A stretch of 34,552 nucleotides of DNA from Acidobacteriota bacterium (GCA_011523845.1 WTFV01000175.1:1-34552), one strand, 5' to 3'. Shown: positions 16,549 through 25,808, counted from the stretch's first letter. Numbers and translations are program-made. Notes: generated from the letters alone by a model not told the origin.

Positions 16549-16633
16549 GGCCGTATTGTAGCGCGCGGGTGCGGGGTCGGCCTCCGGACGCGGCGCGAAC
16601 GAGCACCGGCGTACGCACCTCGCCGTCGTCGGC

Positions 16634-17827
16634 TCAGGGCGCGGTGTTCTCGTACCACTTCAGGTTGGCGGTACGGCCGCCGATGCAGACGAGGTCGATG
16701 CGACCGTCGGCGTTCAGGTCCGCCACGGCGCATCCGGATGGAGACATGTCCTCGTCGATGACCTGCCGCGACCACGCGGCGCCGTCGGCGTCGGCCGCCT
16801 CGTAGAGATGGAGCCGGCGAGTATCGCCCCGGTCCCCGGTCACGATCTCGTCCCGCCCATCGCCGTCGAAATCCGCGGTGACGATGGTGTGGCCACTGCC
16901 GATCTCGTCGATCACCTGTCGCCTCCACGTTCCGCCGTCCTCGCGGTAGACGACCACCTGGGGGCCGTGCCACGGCTCGATGGTCGCCACGAAATCGCGC
17001 TCGCCGAGGCGGCCGACCTCCACCTCGCTGGCGCCGCTGCGCGGCCAGGGAGCGGGGTCTCCCCCGGTGACGGTATCGCGGCTCCACTCGCCGTCCAGGT
17101 AGCGGTGCACGTGCACGCCGGTGAAGCTCGCGGTGAACACCGCGTCGCCCGCCGGCGCCTGCCACGGCTTGACGAGCAGGCCGTGCACCACCCCCTGCCC
17201 GTCGCTCGTGACGGTGCGCCGGCGCCAGTCGTCGGGCCGGTACCAGTAGACCGGCACCGCGTCGCGGTACTCGGGCGGCTCGGCCGCGGGGCCGGAGAGC
17301 GGGGCGGTGACCAGCACCGGGCGCCCCGTCGCGTCCGGGTCGGACCAGCGGATGCGGTGCACGGTGGGCGTGCGGTCGACCTCCCGGATGCTCCAGGGCT
17401 CGGTGGGATCGCCCCGGTGGGTCAGCAGGCTGAGGACACCGACGCTGCTCGCGTGCGTGGTCCCGAACTCGTGGGCGAGGGCGATCTCCGGAATCCCGTC
17501 GCCGTCGAGGTCGCGGGCCGCCGCGTTGATGGAGCGATTCAGCCCGGTGGCCAACACGTGGCGCTCCCAGCCGGGATTCTCGTACCAGGCCAGCTCGCCG
17601 ATGCGGGTCGACAGGCCGATGACGTCCGGGCGGCCGTCACGGTTCAGGTCCGCCACGACCGGCTGGTAGCCGCTGGCCAGCTCCCCGTCGATGACGCGGG
17701 TGACCAGGCGCACGCTGCCCCCGGCGCTCTCCTGGGCCGCGACCGAGGACGTGACCGTGCCATCCGGTGCGAAAGAGGCGACCGCCAGTGCGATACCTGC
17801 CGACGCCGTCCATGAGCGCAGTGTCAT
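16634..17827 (-). CDS. exported FG-GAP/VCBS repeat beta-propeller protein
   Basis: A 397-residue protein. The signal segment (ASAGIALAVASFAPDGTV) is followed by repeated calcium-binding loops of the integrin alpha/FG-GAP type: VVADLNRDGRPDVIGLS, ARDLDGDGIPEIALAHE, TADFDGDGRDEIVTGDRG and VADLNADGRIDLVCIGG. WYENPGWERHV and LKWYENTAP recur at both ends, as is usual in these seven-bladed propellers. Such proteins are secreted and bind ligands or carbohydrates; this one has no recognisable enzyme domain. The ATG at 17827 follows AGGGGG by five bases; an ATG at 17905 has no such support. It lies 108 bases after the amidohydrolase gene on the same strand. Confidence 0.85.
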   Translation of the reverse strand: MTLRSWTASAGIALAVASFAPDGTVTSSVAAQESAGGSVRLVTRVIDGELASGYQPVVADLNRDGRPDVIGLSTRIGELAWYENPGWERHVLATGLNRSINAAARDLDGDGIPEIALAHEFGTTHASSVGVLSLLTHRGDPTEPWSIREVDRTPTVHRIRWSDPDATGRPVLVTAPLSGPAAEPPEYRDAVPVYWYRPDDWRRRTVTSDGQGVVHGLLVKPWQAPAGDAVFTASFTGVHVHRYLDGEWSRDTVTGGDPAPWPRSGASEVEVGRLGERDFVATIEPWHGPQVVVYREDGGTWRRQVIDEIGSGHTIVTADFDGDGRDEIVTGDRGDTRRLHLYEAADADGAAWSRQVIDEDMSPSGCAVADLNADGRIDLVCIGGRTANLKWYENTAP

Positions 17828-17935
17828 TCGGTCCCCCTGAAGTCTCACGCGCCCGGGCGCCCGCGGAACGTTCCAGGCTCGGGAGCACCGGTATCCCACG
17901 CGCAACGCCCGCGCTCGCGAGAGAACGCTCCCCCC

Positions 17936-19120
17936 TCAGGCGCGCGGCATCCACTCGCCCCCGAGCACGGTCCCGCGCGGGAAGAGGCGCTGGCCGCCGG
18001 TGCGCACGTTCTCGTAGTTGTCGACGAAGTCGAAGAGGCCGTGGCGCAGCTCCAGCAGGGCCAGATCGGCGCGCGCGCCGACGTGGAGCGTTCCGCGGTC
18101 GTTCAGGTGCGGGAAGACCCGCGACGCGTTGGTGGTGACGCAGGCGACCACCTGCGACAGGCTCATCCCGGCGTCGAGGAACTTCGACATTACGTTCGGC
18201 AGGTCCACCACCCCCGGCACGCTGCGGCTGGTCGTGTTGCCGTCGGTGGAGATGGTGTCGGGCAGGAAGCCGGTCTGCATGATCCGGTCGAAGGTGTCCC
18301 AGCGGATGTGACCCCGGCGGCCGTTGGCCACGTCGAAGCGTACGCCCCGGCGTCTGGCTTCGAGCACGGCCGGCCGGATGCGCCCGTCGTCGCCGACGAT
18401 GGCGTTGGGCGGCGGCGCGTACATGTGGGTGACGACGTCGCCCGGCTTGAGCAGCGCGAACAGGGTGGAGAGCGGAGAGACGGTCTGCCCCATGTGAATC
18501 ATCACCGGCAGGTCGAAGGCCGAGGCCGCGGCCTGCGTGCGGCGCAGCACCTCGACGTCGTCGGCCGCCACGTTGCGCGACAGCCGCGCCTTGACGCCCA
18601 CGACCCAGCCGGGGTGCCGCGCGATGGCGTCCCGCGCCGCGCCGACGTCGGCCAGGTCGAGATCCATCGTGTCGCCGCCGGGCAGGATGCCCTGCCGCCC
18701 GATGTTGACCAGCACCCGCCCCTGCTGCGGGGCCGCCCGCGCCACCGCCACCTGGCCGGCGATGGCGTCGGCCCCCGCCGAGCCCGCGTCGACCCAGGCC
18801 GTGACGCCGTCCTCCAGACAGATGCGGGGCCCCTGCGCCTCGCGGGCGTAGTGCGTGTGGACGTCGATCAGGCCGGGCACGACGATCCGGCCGCTCGCGT
18901 TCACGACCTGCGCGTCGCCGGCGTCGAGGCCCGGCTCCACCGCGGCGATGCGGCCGCCGGCGATCGCCACGTCGCGCACGGCGTCGATCCCCAGCGACGG
19001 ATCGATGACCCGCCCGCCCTGAACGACGAGGTCGTAGGACGCCGCGCGCGGGCGCGCCACGCCGGCCCCGAGCGCCGCTCCGGCCGCGGCTGAAACGAAC
19101 TGGCGGCGGGTCATCAGCAT
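17936..19120 (-). CDS. exported amidohydrolase/deacetylase-type metallohydrolase
   Basis: A 394-residue protein of the amidohydrolase superfamily, close to the dihydroorotase/D-aminoacylase-like group. The N-terminus is a Tat-type signal (MTRRQFVSAAAGAALGAGV). The metal site reads His88 and His90 (IDVHTHYA), Lys177 as the likely carboxylated bridge (VVGVKARLS), His209 (VMIHMGQ), His232 (VVTHMYAP) and Asp293 (ISTDGN). The start at 19120 has GGGGAGG six bases upstream; a frame extending to 19288 lacks a site. It hydrolyses a cyclic amide or N-acyl compound outside the cytoplasm; the substrate is not predictable. An exported amidase gene lies upstream on the same strand, suggesting scavenging of amide compounds. 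Confidence 0.9.
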   Translation of the reverse strand: MLMTRRQFVSAAAGAALGAGVARPRAASYDLVVQGGRVIDPSLGIDAVRDVAIAGGRIAAVEPGLDAGDAQVVNASGRIVVPGLIDVHTHYAREAQGPRICLEDGVTAWVDAGSAGADAIAGQVAVARAAPQQGRVLVNIGRQGILPGGDTMDLDLADVGAARDAIARHPGWVVGVKARLSRNVAADDVEVLRRTQAAASAFDLPVMIHMGQTVSPLSTLFALLKPGDVVTHMYAPPPNAIVGDDGRIRPAVLEARRRGVRFDVANGRRGHIRWDTFDRIMQTGFLPDTISTDGNTTSRSVPGVVDLPNVMSKFLDAGMSLSQVVACVTTNASRVFPHLNDRGTLHVGARADLALLELRHGLFDFVDNYENVRTGGQRLFPRGTVLGGEWMPRA

Positions 19121-19307
19121 GTCTGTCCTCCCCTGACGATGCGCCCCCATGGTGTGCGCCTTCGACCGGCCTGTCAACCGGACCGAGCCCGTGAGTGCAC
19201 GACACCTGCTCGACCAGATGGCCTCGGTCGGGCGCGATGCGCGCCGGTTCACTGACCGCACGCTCCCCGCGGCACGACCGGTTGCCATTGCGCCCAGCCC
19301 GACGCCA

Positions 19308-20888
19308 TCACCGCCCCAGCCGCGGCGTGTGCACCGGCAACCGCCGTGCCGCGGTCGCCTGCTCGAAGGCGTAGCCGAGGGCCAGCAGGCGCGGCTCGTC
19401 GAAGGCGCGGCCGAGAAACGAGAGCCCGACGGGAAGCCCCTCGCCGGTGAAGCCGGCCGGGACGATGAGGTCCGGGAAGCCGGTCAGGTTCGCGTAGCGG
19501 GTGGCCGAGCGCCCTCCCCCGCTGGACGGCGCGGGCGCGATGTCGGCCCGGCCCGGCCGCCGGGGCGAGGTCGGATAGACGATGGCGGCCAGGTCCTCGG
19601 CGTCCATGATCCCCTCGATCGCAGCGCGCACCAGCGGCAGGCCGTGCTCGCGCACCGCGCGGTACTCGGGATCCGAGAGCTCGCCGCTCGCGTCCTCCTC
19701 GCGCATCAGGCGCCAGCGGCCCGGGTTGGGAACGGCGCCGTCCTGCCGGGCGTTGACGCGCACCGCGTCCTCGATCAACCCGGCCAGCGTGGCCGGGAAC
19801 CCGGGTTTCAGAGTCGCCAGATAGTCGGCGATCTGCGCCCGGAACTCGCGGTAGCGGATCGGCGCATAGAAGTTGCCGGGGGCTTCCAGCAGCCAGTCCG
19901 GAAAGCGCACGTCGACGACCGTGGCACCGGCGTCGCGCAGCACGTCGAGAGACGCCTCGACGATCCAGTCGACCTCCGCGTCCTGACCGAGAAAGTCGCG
20001 GGCGACGCCGATCCGCGCGCCTTGCAGCGCGTCGGCGTCCAGGTACTGCGTGTAGTCGGTCTCGAAGCGCCCGGCGCTGGCCGCGGTGGCCTCGTCGGCC
20101 GGGTCGACCCCGGTCATGACCCCGAGTGCGGCGGCCACGTCGTAGACGCTCCGGGCCATCGGACCGGCGGTGTCGAACGAGAGGGCGAGCGGGACGATGC
20201 CGTCGCGGCTGAGCAGCCCGTAGGTCGGCTTGAGGCCGGCGATGCCGTTCGCCGTCGACGGTCCGCGCACCGACCCGCCCGTGTCGGTTCCCAGACCCAC
20301 CTGCGCGTACGCCGCGGCGATCGCCGCCCCGGTACCGCCCGACGAGCCGGAAGGGGTGCGGGTGAGGTCGTGCGGGTTGCGGGTGCGTCCGCCCAGCGAG
20401 CTCATCGCGCCGCCGGAGGCGAACTCGCTCATGTTGACCTTGGCCAGGATGATGGCGCCCGCGTCGCGCAGCTTCCGCACCAGAAAGGCGTCGTCGGGCG
20501 GCAGCGAGCCGGCCAGCAGGAAGGAGCCGGCGGTGGTCGGCATGTCCGCCGTGTCGAGGTTGTCCTTCAGCACGACCGGGATGCCGTGCAGCGGCGAGCG
20601 GGGGCCGTCGGCCGACCGCTCGGCGTCGAGCGCGCGCGCCCTGGCCGTCGCGTCGGGATTCAGCGTGATGACCGCGTTCAGGGCCGGGCCGACGTCGTCG
20701 TAGGCGGCGATGCGGGCCAGATAGCGTTCGACGAGCTGCTCCGCCGTCAGCGCGCCCGAGTCGAACGCCCGGTTCAGCTCCTCGATGGTCGCGGAGGTGA
20801 CGTCCGTTTGCGCCAGTCCGCCGGCGGGCGGGAAGAACGCGAGCCACAGGAGCAGGCCGGGCAACCGAACGCGGCAGTGTCGAGTCAT
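19308..20888 (-). CDS. exported amidase (amidase signature family)
   Basis: A 526-residue amidase with a signal peptide (LPGLLLWLAFFPPAGGLAQ). The Ser-cisSer-Lys triad is intact: Lys108 (IPVVLKDNLDT), the cis-Ser at 182 (TPSGSSGGTGAA) and the nucleophile Ser206 (GTDTGGSVRGPS). Family members hydrolyse amides, including fatty acid amides and indoleacetamide; export suggests an environmental substrate. The ATG at 20888 is preferred because GGAG lies seven bases before it; the ATG six codons upstream (20906) has no ribosome site. It begins 25 bases after the vapC stop, so it may be co-transcribed with that pair. Confidence 0.92.
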   Translation of the reverse strand: MTRHCRVRLPGLLLWLAFFPPAGGLAQTDVTSATIEELNRAFDSGALTAEQLVERYLARIAAYDDVGPALNAVITLNPDATARARALDAERSADGPRSPLHGIPVVLKDNLDTADMPTTAGSFLLAGSLPPDDAFLVRKLRDAGAIILAKVNMSEFASGGAMSSLGGRTRNPHDLTRTPSGSSGGTGAAIAAAYAQVGLGTDTGGSVRGPSTANGIAGLKPTYGLLSRDGIVPLALSFDTAGPMARSVYDVAAALGVMTGVDPADEATAASAGRFETDYTQYLDADALQGARIGVARDFLGQDAEVDWIVEASLDVLRDAGATVVDVRFPDWLLEAPGNFYAPIRYREFRAQIADYLATLKPGFPATLAGLIEDAVRVNARQDGAVPNPGRWRLMREEDASGELSDPEYRAVREHGLPLVRAAIEGIMDAEDLAAIVYPTSPRRPGRADIAPAPSSGGGRSATRYANLTGFPDLIVPAGFTGEGLPVGLSFLGRAFDEPRLLALGYAFEQATAARRLPVHTPRLGR

Positions 20889-20912
20889 GGGAGAGCTCCA
20901 GGTCATGACGGG

Positions 20913-21344
20913 TCAGGCGTCGAGCAGGTTGCGGCAACGCAGGCCGGGATAGGCCGAGAATCCATGGTCCAGGGTGACCCATTCGCAGCCGTGCTCGACC
21001 GCGAGAGCCGCATGATACACGTCCGGTATCCGATTGCCGGTCAGGTGGCGCGCCGCGAACATGCCGCGGAAGATGCGCCAGTGGCCGCTTCCCGGTCGCA
21101 ACGCCGTGACCCCGGGTTGCGCGAGCACGGCGTCGACGAACGCGGCGGCGGCCTCCGCGGTAGTGGGTGGATGAAAGACCCGCGGGTGCGTCAGGACGCG
21201 CAGCACGCCGCTCAGCACGAGCTCGGAAAGTCCGACCGGCTCCCGCGAGGAAGCGACGCCCTCGAGCCACGCGCGGCAGCGCTCGTGGTGCGTCGCGTCG
21301 GCGCGAAACGCGTTGACCAGGACGTTGACGTCAGGACTCTGCAT
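20913..21344 (-). CDS. vapC: VapC-type PIN-domain ribonuclease toxin
   Basis: A 143-residue PIN domain. The acidic metal site is visible as Asp5 (SPDVNVLVNAF), a Glu in VGLSELVLSGV, Asp in GNRIPDVYHAALA and Asp in WVTLDHGFSAYPGL, all in the usual order for VapC. It acts as a magnesium-dependent RNase and is held inactive by its antitoxin. Its start overlaps the end of the antitoxin gene by 14 bases, the standard antitoxin-first layout. All catalytic positions are present, so it is probably functional. Confidence 0.9.
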   Translation of the reverse strand: MQSPDVNVLVNAFRADATHHERCRAWLEGVASSREPVGLSELVLSGVLRVLTHPRVFHPPTTAEAAAAFVDAVLAQPGVTALRPGSGHWRIFRGMFAARHLTGNRIPDVYHAALAVEHGCEWVTLDHGFSAYPGLRCRNLLDA

Positions 21345-21570
21345 TCATGAGGTCCTCGAGCGCCGCGTTGTCCGTCAGATCGACACCGGGCTGGACTCCC
21401 TCGCCGCGGAAGACGGGAATCGGCGGACCGGCCGCGCGTCCGCGCGGCGAGTCCGACAGGAACTCGCGCAACGCCTGTTCGATTACCGCCCGGAGGGTAC
21501 GCCGACTACGCGCCGCGTGAGACTTGACCGCGCACAGAAGCTCGTCGTTGATGTCCACGGTCGTGCGCAT
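21331..21570 (-). CDS. vapB: VapB-type ribbon-helix-helix antitoxin
   Basis: A 79-residue protein from the ATG at 21570. The N-terminus MRTTVDINDELLCAVKSHA followed by RTLRAVIEQALREFL is a ribbon-helix-helix DNA-binding fold. The C-terminal tail (FRGEGVQPGVDLTDNAAL) is the usual toxin-binding part. The start has no strong ribosome site; in-frame ATGs at 21582 and 21606 are alternatives. It overlaps vapC by 14 bases and probably represses the shared promoter in the 61-bp gap to the divergent hydrolase gene. Confidence 0.85.
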   Translation of the reverse strand: MRTTVDINDELLCAVKSHAARSRRTLRAVIEQALREFLSDSPRGRAAGPPIPVFRGEGVQPGVDLTDNAALEDLMNAES

Positions 21571-21631
21571 GCACAAAAGCATATCGCCTCTGATGGGTTT
21601 GCACAACTGTTACACTGGGGGGATGCGGACC

Positions 21632-22573
21632 ATGGACACCACCGCCCTGCCCGAGGGCCGCCTGCGCATCGCGTGGCGCAAACGCCGTCTCCCCATCATC
21701 GCGGCCGCGGTCGTGGCGGCACTGCTCGCCTACGCCGGGGCATCGCTGGTGGTCGCCGAGTCGCTGACGAAGCCCTACCGGCGCCCCCTCGCGTCGTCGC
21801 CGGCCGACTTCGATCTGGCCTACGAGGACGTGATCTTCCCGAGCACGGGCGACCGCATCGAGTTGCGCGGGTGGTTCGTGCCGGCCGCGGACAGCGACCG
21901 GGTGGTCCTGATCGTCCACGGCCGCAACTCGAACCGCGCGGGCGACGACGGCCAGTACGTGCCCCACGCCGCAACCCTCGTGGCGCACGGCTACAACGCG
22001 CTGCTGTTCGACCTCCGGGGGCACGGCGAGTCCGGCGGGGTGCGCTACACCCTGGGCACGGCCGAGCAGCGCGACGTGCTGGGCGGGGTCGCGTACCTGA
22101 AGAGTCGCGGGTTCGCGCCGGAGCGGATGGGCTTCTGGTCGCATTCGATGGGCGCCGCCACCGTCCTGCTGGCGTCGGCGGTCTCCCCGGAGGTGCGCAC
22201 CATCGTCGCCGACAGCAGCTTCGCCCGCCTGGAGGACCTGCTGGACAGGGAGCTGCCGCGGGCGAGCGGACTGCCCGGCTTCTTCAACCCGCCGATCCTC
22301 TTCTTCGCCCGGACCCTGTTCGGCGCGGACGCCGCGATTGCGAACCCGCTGGACGTGGTGGCCGGTCTGCCGCCGGACTCGCTGTTCGTCATTCACGGCG
22401 AGGCCGACGGGCTCATCCCGGTCGACCACGCGCGGCGCATCGCGGCCGCGGCCGGACCCGCCGTCTACGACCTGTGGATCGTTCCCGGGGCGCGCCACGA
22501 CAGAGTCTCGGCGGCCGTCCCGAAGCAGTACGAGACCCGCGTGCTGGCTTTCTTCGACGAGAAGCTGCGGTGA
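21632..22573 (+). CDS. membrane-anchored alpha/beta hydrolase
   Basis: About 313 residues. An N-terminal membrane segment (LPIIAAAVVAALLAYAGAS) anchors an alpha/beta hydrolase domain: VVLIVHGRNSN (oxyanion region), LLFDLRGHGESGG, the nucleophile elbow FWSHSMGAATVL, the acid HGEADGLIPVDHA and the catalytic His in VPGARHDRV. This layout is typical of exported esterase or peptidase-like hydrolases (DUF1749/BAAT-like group). The start at 21632 follows GGGGGG by nine bases; the ATG at 21623 abuts that tract and is less likely. The gene diverges from vapB and is followed closely by a small membrane protein gene. Confidence 0.88.
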   Translation: MDTTALPEGRLRIAWRKRRLPIIAAAVVAALLAYAGASLVVAESLTKPYRRPLASSPADFDLAYEDVIFPSTGDRIELRGWFVPAADSDRVVLIVHGRNSNRAGDDGQYVPHAATLVAHGYNALLFDLRGHGESGGVRYTLGTAEQRDVLGGVAYLKSRGFAPERMGFWSHSMGAATVLLASAVSPEVRTIVADSSFARLEDLLDRELPRASGLPGFFNPPILFFARTLFGADAAIANPLDVVAGLPPDSLFVIHGEADGLIPVDHARRIAAAAGPAVYDLWIVPGARHDRVSAAVPKQYETRVLAFFDEKLR

Positions 22574-22612
22574 GGCGCGGGGAAAAGCAGAGGAATCAAC
22601 CAGGGGGTTCCA

Positions 22613-22957
22613 GTGAGACATCTGATTCGCCGGCTGTTGAACGCAAGGAAGAAACGCCCGCGTCGTCACCTCAAGAAGTGGCCGAGTCTGGTTCTGGCCG
22701 GCCTGGCTATCGTCTCCACATGGATCACGTTCTTTCTGCTGACCGTTCTGAACAGCGTCAGGCCCCTCATTGCCGATGCGATAACGAGCGGCGAGCCCAT
22801 CACCCCGGCAGCCATCGTCGTGATTACGGGCACAACCCTGGCATTTGCGTATCTGTGGTTCTTCGGTTCTCTATCTGAGGTTGTCGACGGGAGAGTTGTA
22901 TCGGCGCTGGTTCGACTAGCAGTCCGTGGAGGAGGTCGAGAGCCGTGCGAAAGCTGA
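22613..22957 (+). CDS. small membrane protein of unknown function
   Basis: A 114-residue protein starting at GTG, with AGGGGG five bases upstream. A basic N-terminus (RRLLNARKKRPRRHLKK) precedes two membrane segments, LVLAGLAIVSTWITFFLLTV and ITPAAIVVITGTTLAFAYLW. I do not recognise a family. It starts 39 bases after the hydrolase stop and overlaps the next gene by 13 bases, so the three are probably one transcript. It is inferred to be real from its ribosome site, hydrophobic pattern and overlap. Confidence 0.65.
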   Translation: MRHLIRRLLNARKKRPRRHLKKWPSLVLAGLAIVSTWITFFLLTVLNSVRPLIADAITSGEPITPAAIVVITGTTLAFAYLWFFGSLSEVVDGRVVSALVRLAVRGGGREPCES

Positions 22958-24678
22958 ACAGGGCGGTACTCGGATTCGCAATTGTCGCGGGCGCAGGGTT
23001 CACCGGCCCGGGCATCGCCGCCGAACAGGCGGGTGAGGACGTTTCGCCGGCGGACATCGTGTTCCTCGGCGACCACATCGTCACGATGGACCCGGATCGG
23101 CCGTCCGTGGAGGCGGTGGCGGTCCGTGGCGAGACAATCGCGGCGGCCGGCTCGCGGGACGACGTGCTGGCGCTCCGCGGGGAGGCCACACGCGTCGTCG
23201 AGCTCGGCGACCGCGCGCTGCTGCCCGGCTTCATCGACGCGCACGGGCACTTCCTGGCCGTCGGGCGGAGCCTGGACGCGCTCTCGCTCCATCCGCCTCC
23301 GGTGGGCGACGTGCGCAACGTCGACGACGTGGTCCGCAAGATCCGGGCGTGGATAGCGGAGCGGGAGATTCCGCCGGGCGGCCTCGTCGTCGGAAGCGGC
23401 TACGACGATTCCCTGCTCGCCGAGCAGCGCCATCCGACGCGCGACGACCTCGACCGCGCGTCGACCGCGCACCGCATCGTGCTGACCCACGTCTCGGGAC
23501 ACCTGCGCACGGCCAACTCCGCGGCGCTGGCGGCGGGCGGCGTCACCGCCGGGACGCCCGATCCGCCCGGCGGGCACATTCGCCGCCGGCCCGGCTCGCG
23601 GGAGCCGGACGGGGTGCTGGAGGAGCGCGCCGGCGCGCTCGTCGCCGCCGGCGGGCTGTTCGCACCGACCCCGGGCGAGACCGAGGCGCTGGCCCGCCGC
23701 GCCGTCGGCGAGTACGTGCGCTACGGGACGACCACGGTGCAGGACGGCTCGACCGGCTGGGAGACAATCGACGTGTTGCGCGCGGCGGCCGAGCGGTCGC
23801 CGTTCCACGCTGACGTCGCCGCGTTCCCGCGCTTTCGAGCCACGGCCGACGCCGAACGGGTGGTCCACGAGCCGGATTACCGCGGCGGTTTCCGCATCGC
23901 CGGCATGAAGTTCAGTCTCGACGGCTCGCCGCAGGGCCGTACCGCGTGGGTCACCGATCCGTACGCGGAAGGGCCGCCGGGGGCGCCGCCCGACTACCGC
24001 GCCTACGGCACCCTCGACCCGGACGCCTACCGGGCGGGCGCCGCGCGCCTCATCGGGCGCGGCGTGCCGATCATCGTCCACGCCAACGGGGACGCGGCGA
24101 TCGACCTGATGCTGGACGGCGTCGACACTGCCGTGGCGGGCCTGGAGCCGATGCCGGATCACCGCGCCGTGATCATCCACGCCCAGCTCATGCGCGCCGA
24201 CCAGCTCGACCGCGCCGCTGCCCTGCGGGTGGTCCCGTCGTTCTTCTCGGCTCATGCCTTCTTCTGGGGCGACTGGCACCGGCGCAGCTTCGGGGAGGCG
24301 CGCGGGAACAACGTCAGCCCCGTGCGCTGGGCCATCGAGCGCGGCGTCCGTTTCACGGTCCACAACGACGCGCCGATCGTGCCGCCCGACATCATGCGGC
24401 TGGTATCGATCACCGTGAACCGGAGGACCCGCAGCGGACACGTGCTCGGACCGCACCAGCGCGCCACGGTGCAGGAAGCCCTGCACGCGGTCACGCTCGG
24501 TGCCGCCTACCAGTACTTCGAGGAGGACGCCAAGGGCTCGATCACTGTCGGCAAGCAGGCGGATCTGGTGATCCTCGGGAAGAATCCTCTGGACGCGGAC
24601 CCAGCGGCTCTGGAGCACATCGAGGTGGTCGAGACGTTCTCGCGGGGCCGCTCGGTGTATGCGAGCCCGCCCGAATAG
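22945..24678 (+). CDS. exported YtcJ-like amidohydrolase
   Basis: A 577-residue protein of the amidohydrolase family 3 (YtcJ/N-substituted formamide deformylase-like) group. A signal peptide (RAVLGFAIVAGAGFTGPGI) precedes IVFLGDHIVTMDPDRP. Metal and active-site motifs are LLPGFIDAHGHFLAVG, the Lys in IAGMKFSLDGSPQGRTA, IIVHANGDAAIDLMLDG, VIIHAQLM and FTVHNDAPIVPPDIM, all in family order. It ends with GSITVGKQADLVILGKNP, the closing beta-domain strand. The length is normal for the family. It starts at GTG with GGAGGAGG nine bases upstream and overlaps the small membrane protein gene. The substrate is unknown; an amide or formamide is likely. Confidence 0.92.
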   Translation: MRKLNRAVLGFAIVAGAGFTGPGIAAEQAGEDVSPADIVFLGDHIVTMDPDRPSVEAVAVRGETIAAAGSRDDVLALRGEATRVVELGDRALLPGFIDAHGHFLAVGRSLDALSLHPPPVGDVRNVDDVVRKIRAWIAEREIPPGGLVVGSGYDDSLLAEQRHPTRDDLDRASTAHRIVLTHVSGHLRTANSAALAAGGVTAGTPDPPGGHIRRRPGSREPDGVLEERAGALVAAGGLFAPTPGETEALARRAVGEYVRYGTTTVQDGSTGWETIDVLRAAAERSPFHADVAAFPRFRATADAERVVHEPDYRGGFRIAGMKFSLDGSPQGRTAWVTDPYAEGPPGAPPDYRAYGTLDPDAYRAGAARLIGRGVPIIVHANGDAAIDLMLDGVDTAVAGLEPMPDHRAVIIHAQLMRADQLDRAAALRVVPSFFSAHAFFWGDWHRRSFGEARGNNVSPVRWAIERGVRFTVHNDAPIVPPDIMRLVSITVNRRTRSGHVLGPHQRATVQEALHAVTLGAAYQYFEEDAKGSITVGKQADLVILGKNPLDADPAALEHIEVVETFSRGRSVYASPPE

Positions 24679-24754
24679 CAGTTCGGTCTGGGCCGGAGGC
24701 GGCCGGAGCCACCCGGCCGAGCCGATGGGCGACCGGTGCGCACCATTCCCCAGG

Positions 24755-24923
24755 CAGTCCGCGGTGAGACCCCACGTCGCACCGAGAGCGGCGAGGCGCC
24801 CCGACACCCGGTCGCCGGCGTGAGGAGGGGCGCTTGTTGGGCATATGCAGCCGATGAACAACGCAGCCAGGCGGGATGCATCGCCGCTCGAATGCAGCGG
24901 GGAACTCTCGTCACGGGCTGCCA
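24755..24923 (+). repeat. dispersed repeat, copy 1
   Basis: About 169 bp, closely similar to 27174-27340. Shared blocks include CACCGAGAGCGGCGAGGCGC, CCCCGACACCCGGT, GGCATATGCA, AGGCGGGATGCAT and GCCGCTCGAATGCAGC. It lies upstream of the cupin gene. It has no coding content or transposase. The rest of 24679-25083 shows no gene apart from the ribosome site of the next gene. Confidence 0.8.
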
Positions 24924-25083
24924 GGCGGCCGCGTCGGTTAGACTGCCCCCAGGAGCCTGCGGCGAACCCGCGCGGCGGGGCGGGCGTTCTGGGGACGTGG
25001 TCGGGAAGCATCCTCGCCGCGTCGCTCAGGGCGGTGAACCCGTGCGGCGAACGCGGGCGTTGCGGGTGCGGGAGGAAACGTCG

Positions 25084-25647
25084 ATGAGCGCGATCGGAGC
25101 GGATGAACTGGTGCGGCGACTCGACGCCGCCGTCAGCGCGGGGGACGTGGAGACGGTCACCCGGCAGGTGCAGAGCGAGATAGAGAACGTCCTGCAGCCG
25201 GGCCGGCTCCGCCTGGACGAGCGGTTTCGCCGCACGCTGCCGGACCACTACGCCAGGCGCCTCCTGCACCGCGATCCCGCGCGCCGCTACACGGTGCTGG
25301 TGCTGGCGTGGGCGCCCGGCCAGGGGACGCCGATCCACGATCATCCCAACCTGTGGAGCGTCGAGGGAGTCCTCGAGGGCGAGCTGGAGGTGACCCAGTA
25401 CGCCCCGATCAAGGAAGAAGCCCATCGCTGCAAGTTCGCGCCGGTGGAGTCGCACCGGGTCGTCGCCGGCGAGGCGAACTTCCTGATCCCGCCGTTCGAG
25501 TATCACGCCCTGACCAACGACCTCACCGACCGGCCGTGCCTGACCATCCACGCCTTCGGCGGCGAGCTGATGGAGATGAACACGTTCGATCCGGTCGGCA
25601 ACGGCTGGTACGAACGGTCGCTGCGCCGGGTCTCCTACGACGCCTGA
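25084..25647 (+). CDS. cysteine dioxygenase-like cupin (thiol dioxygenase)
   Basis: A 187-residue single cupin. The iron site reads PIHDHPNLWSVEGVLEGEL (two His in cupin motif 1) and FEYHALTNDL (third His), matching the three-His, non-haem iron site of cysteine/3-mercaptopropionate dioxygenases. These add oxygen to a thiol to give a sulfinate in the cytoplasm. The ATG at 25084 follows GGGAGG by eight bases; an open extension upstream only reads through the repeat at 24755. Whether the substrate is cysteine or another thiol cannot be told. It is followed by a transporter gene, with repeat copy 3 between them. Confidence 0.85.
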   Translation: MSAIGADELVRRLDAAVSAGDVETVTRQVQSEIENVLQPGRLRLDERFRRTLPDHYARRLLHRDPARRYTVLVLAWAPGQGTPIHDHPNLWSVEGVLEGELEVTQYAPIKEEAHRCKFAPVESHRVVAGEANFLIPPFEYHALTNDLTDRPCLTIHAFGGELMEMNTFDPVGNGWYERSLRRVSYDA

Positions 25648-25700
25648 GGGCTGCCGGGAATGGCTGCGATGCTGCGATTCTTCGTCTGATGTCCTCGGCG

Positions 25701-25808
25701 GTGAGGCGCCCGCGTGGCAAGGCGCGACGAGGGAGCATATTGCGCATGGTCGACCGAGGAGCAACGCTGTCCACGCGGGAGGCATCGCCGCTCGAAAGCA
25801 GCGGGGCT
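25701..25808 (+). repeat. dispersed repeat, copy 3 (diverged, partial)
   Basis: About 108 bp in the same orientation as copies 1 and 2. GAGCATATTGCGCATGG aligns with GCGCATATTGGCATATG of copy 2, and GGCATCGCCGCTCGAAAGCAG with the Ala-site block of both others. It lacks the first third. It fills the gap between the cupin gene and the transporter gene and ends just before the preferred transporter start. Confidence 0.6.

Noticed and set aside
15452..16618. Upstream extension of the gene at 14471 to a 715-codon frame
   Set aside because: The extension lies out of frame across the cytochrome-fused gene. The GTG at 15451 with GGAGG and a GTGA overlap is the better start.
24736..25083. Longer start for the thiol dioxygenase
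   Set aside because: The extension translates the dispersed repeat and lacks cupin similarity; the ATG at 25084 has a strong ribosome site.
22666..25785. A 1039-codon minus-strand open frame across the YtcJ-like and cupin genes
   Set aside because: It is a shadow of two genes with complete catalytic motifs on the plus strand, and it also runs through the dispersed repeat.
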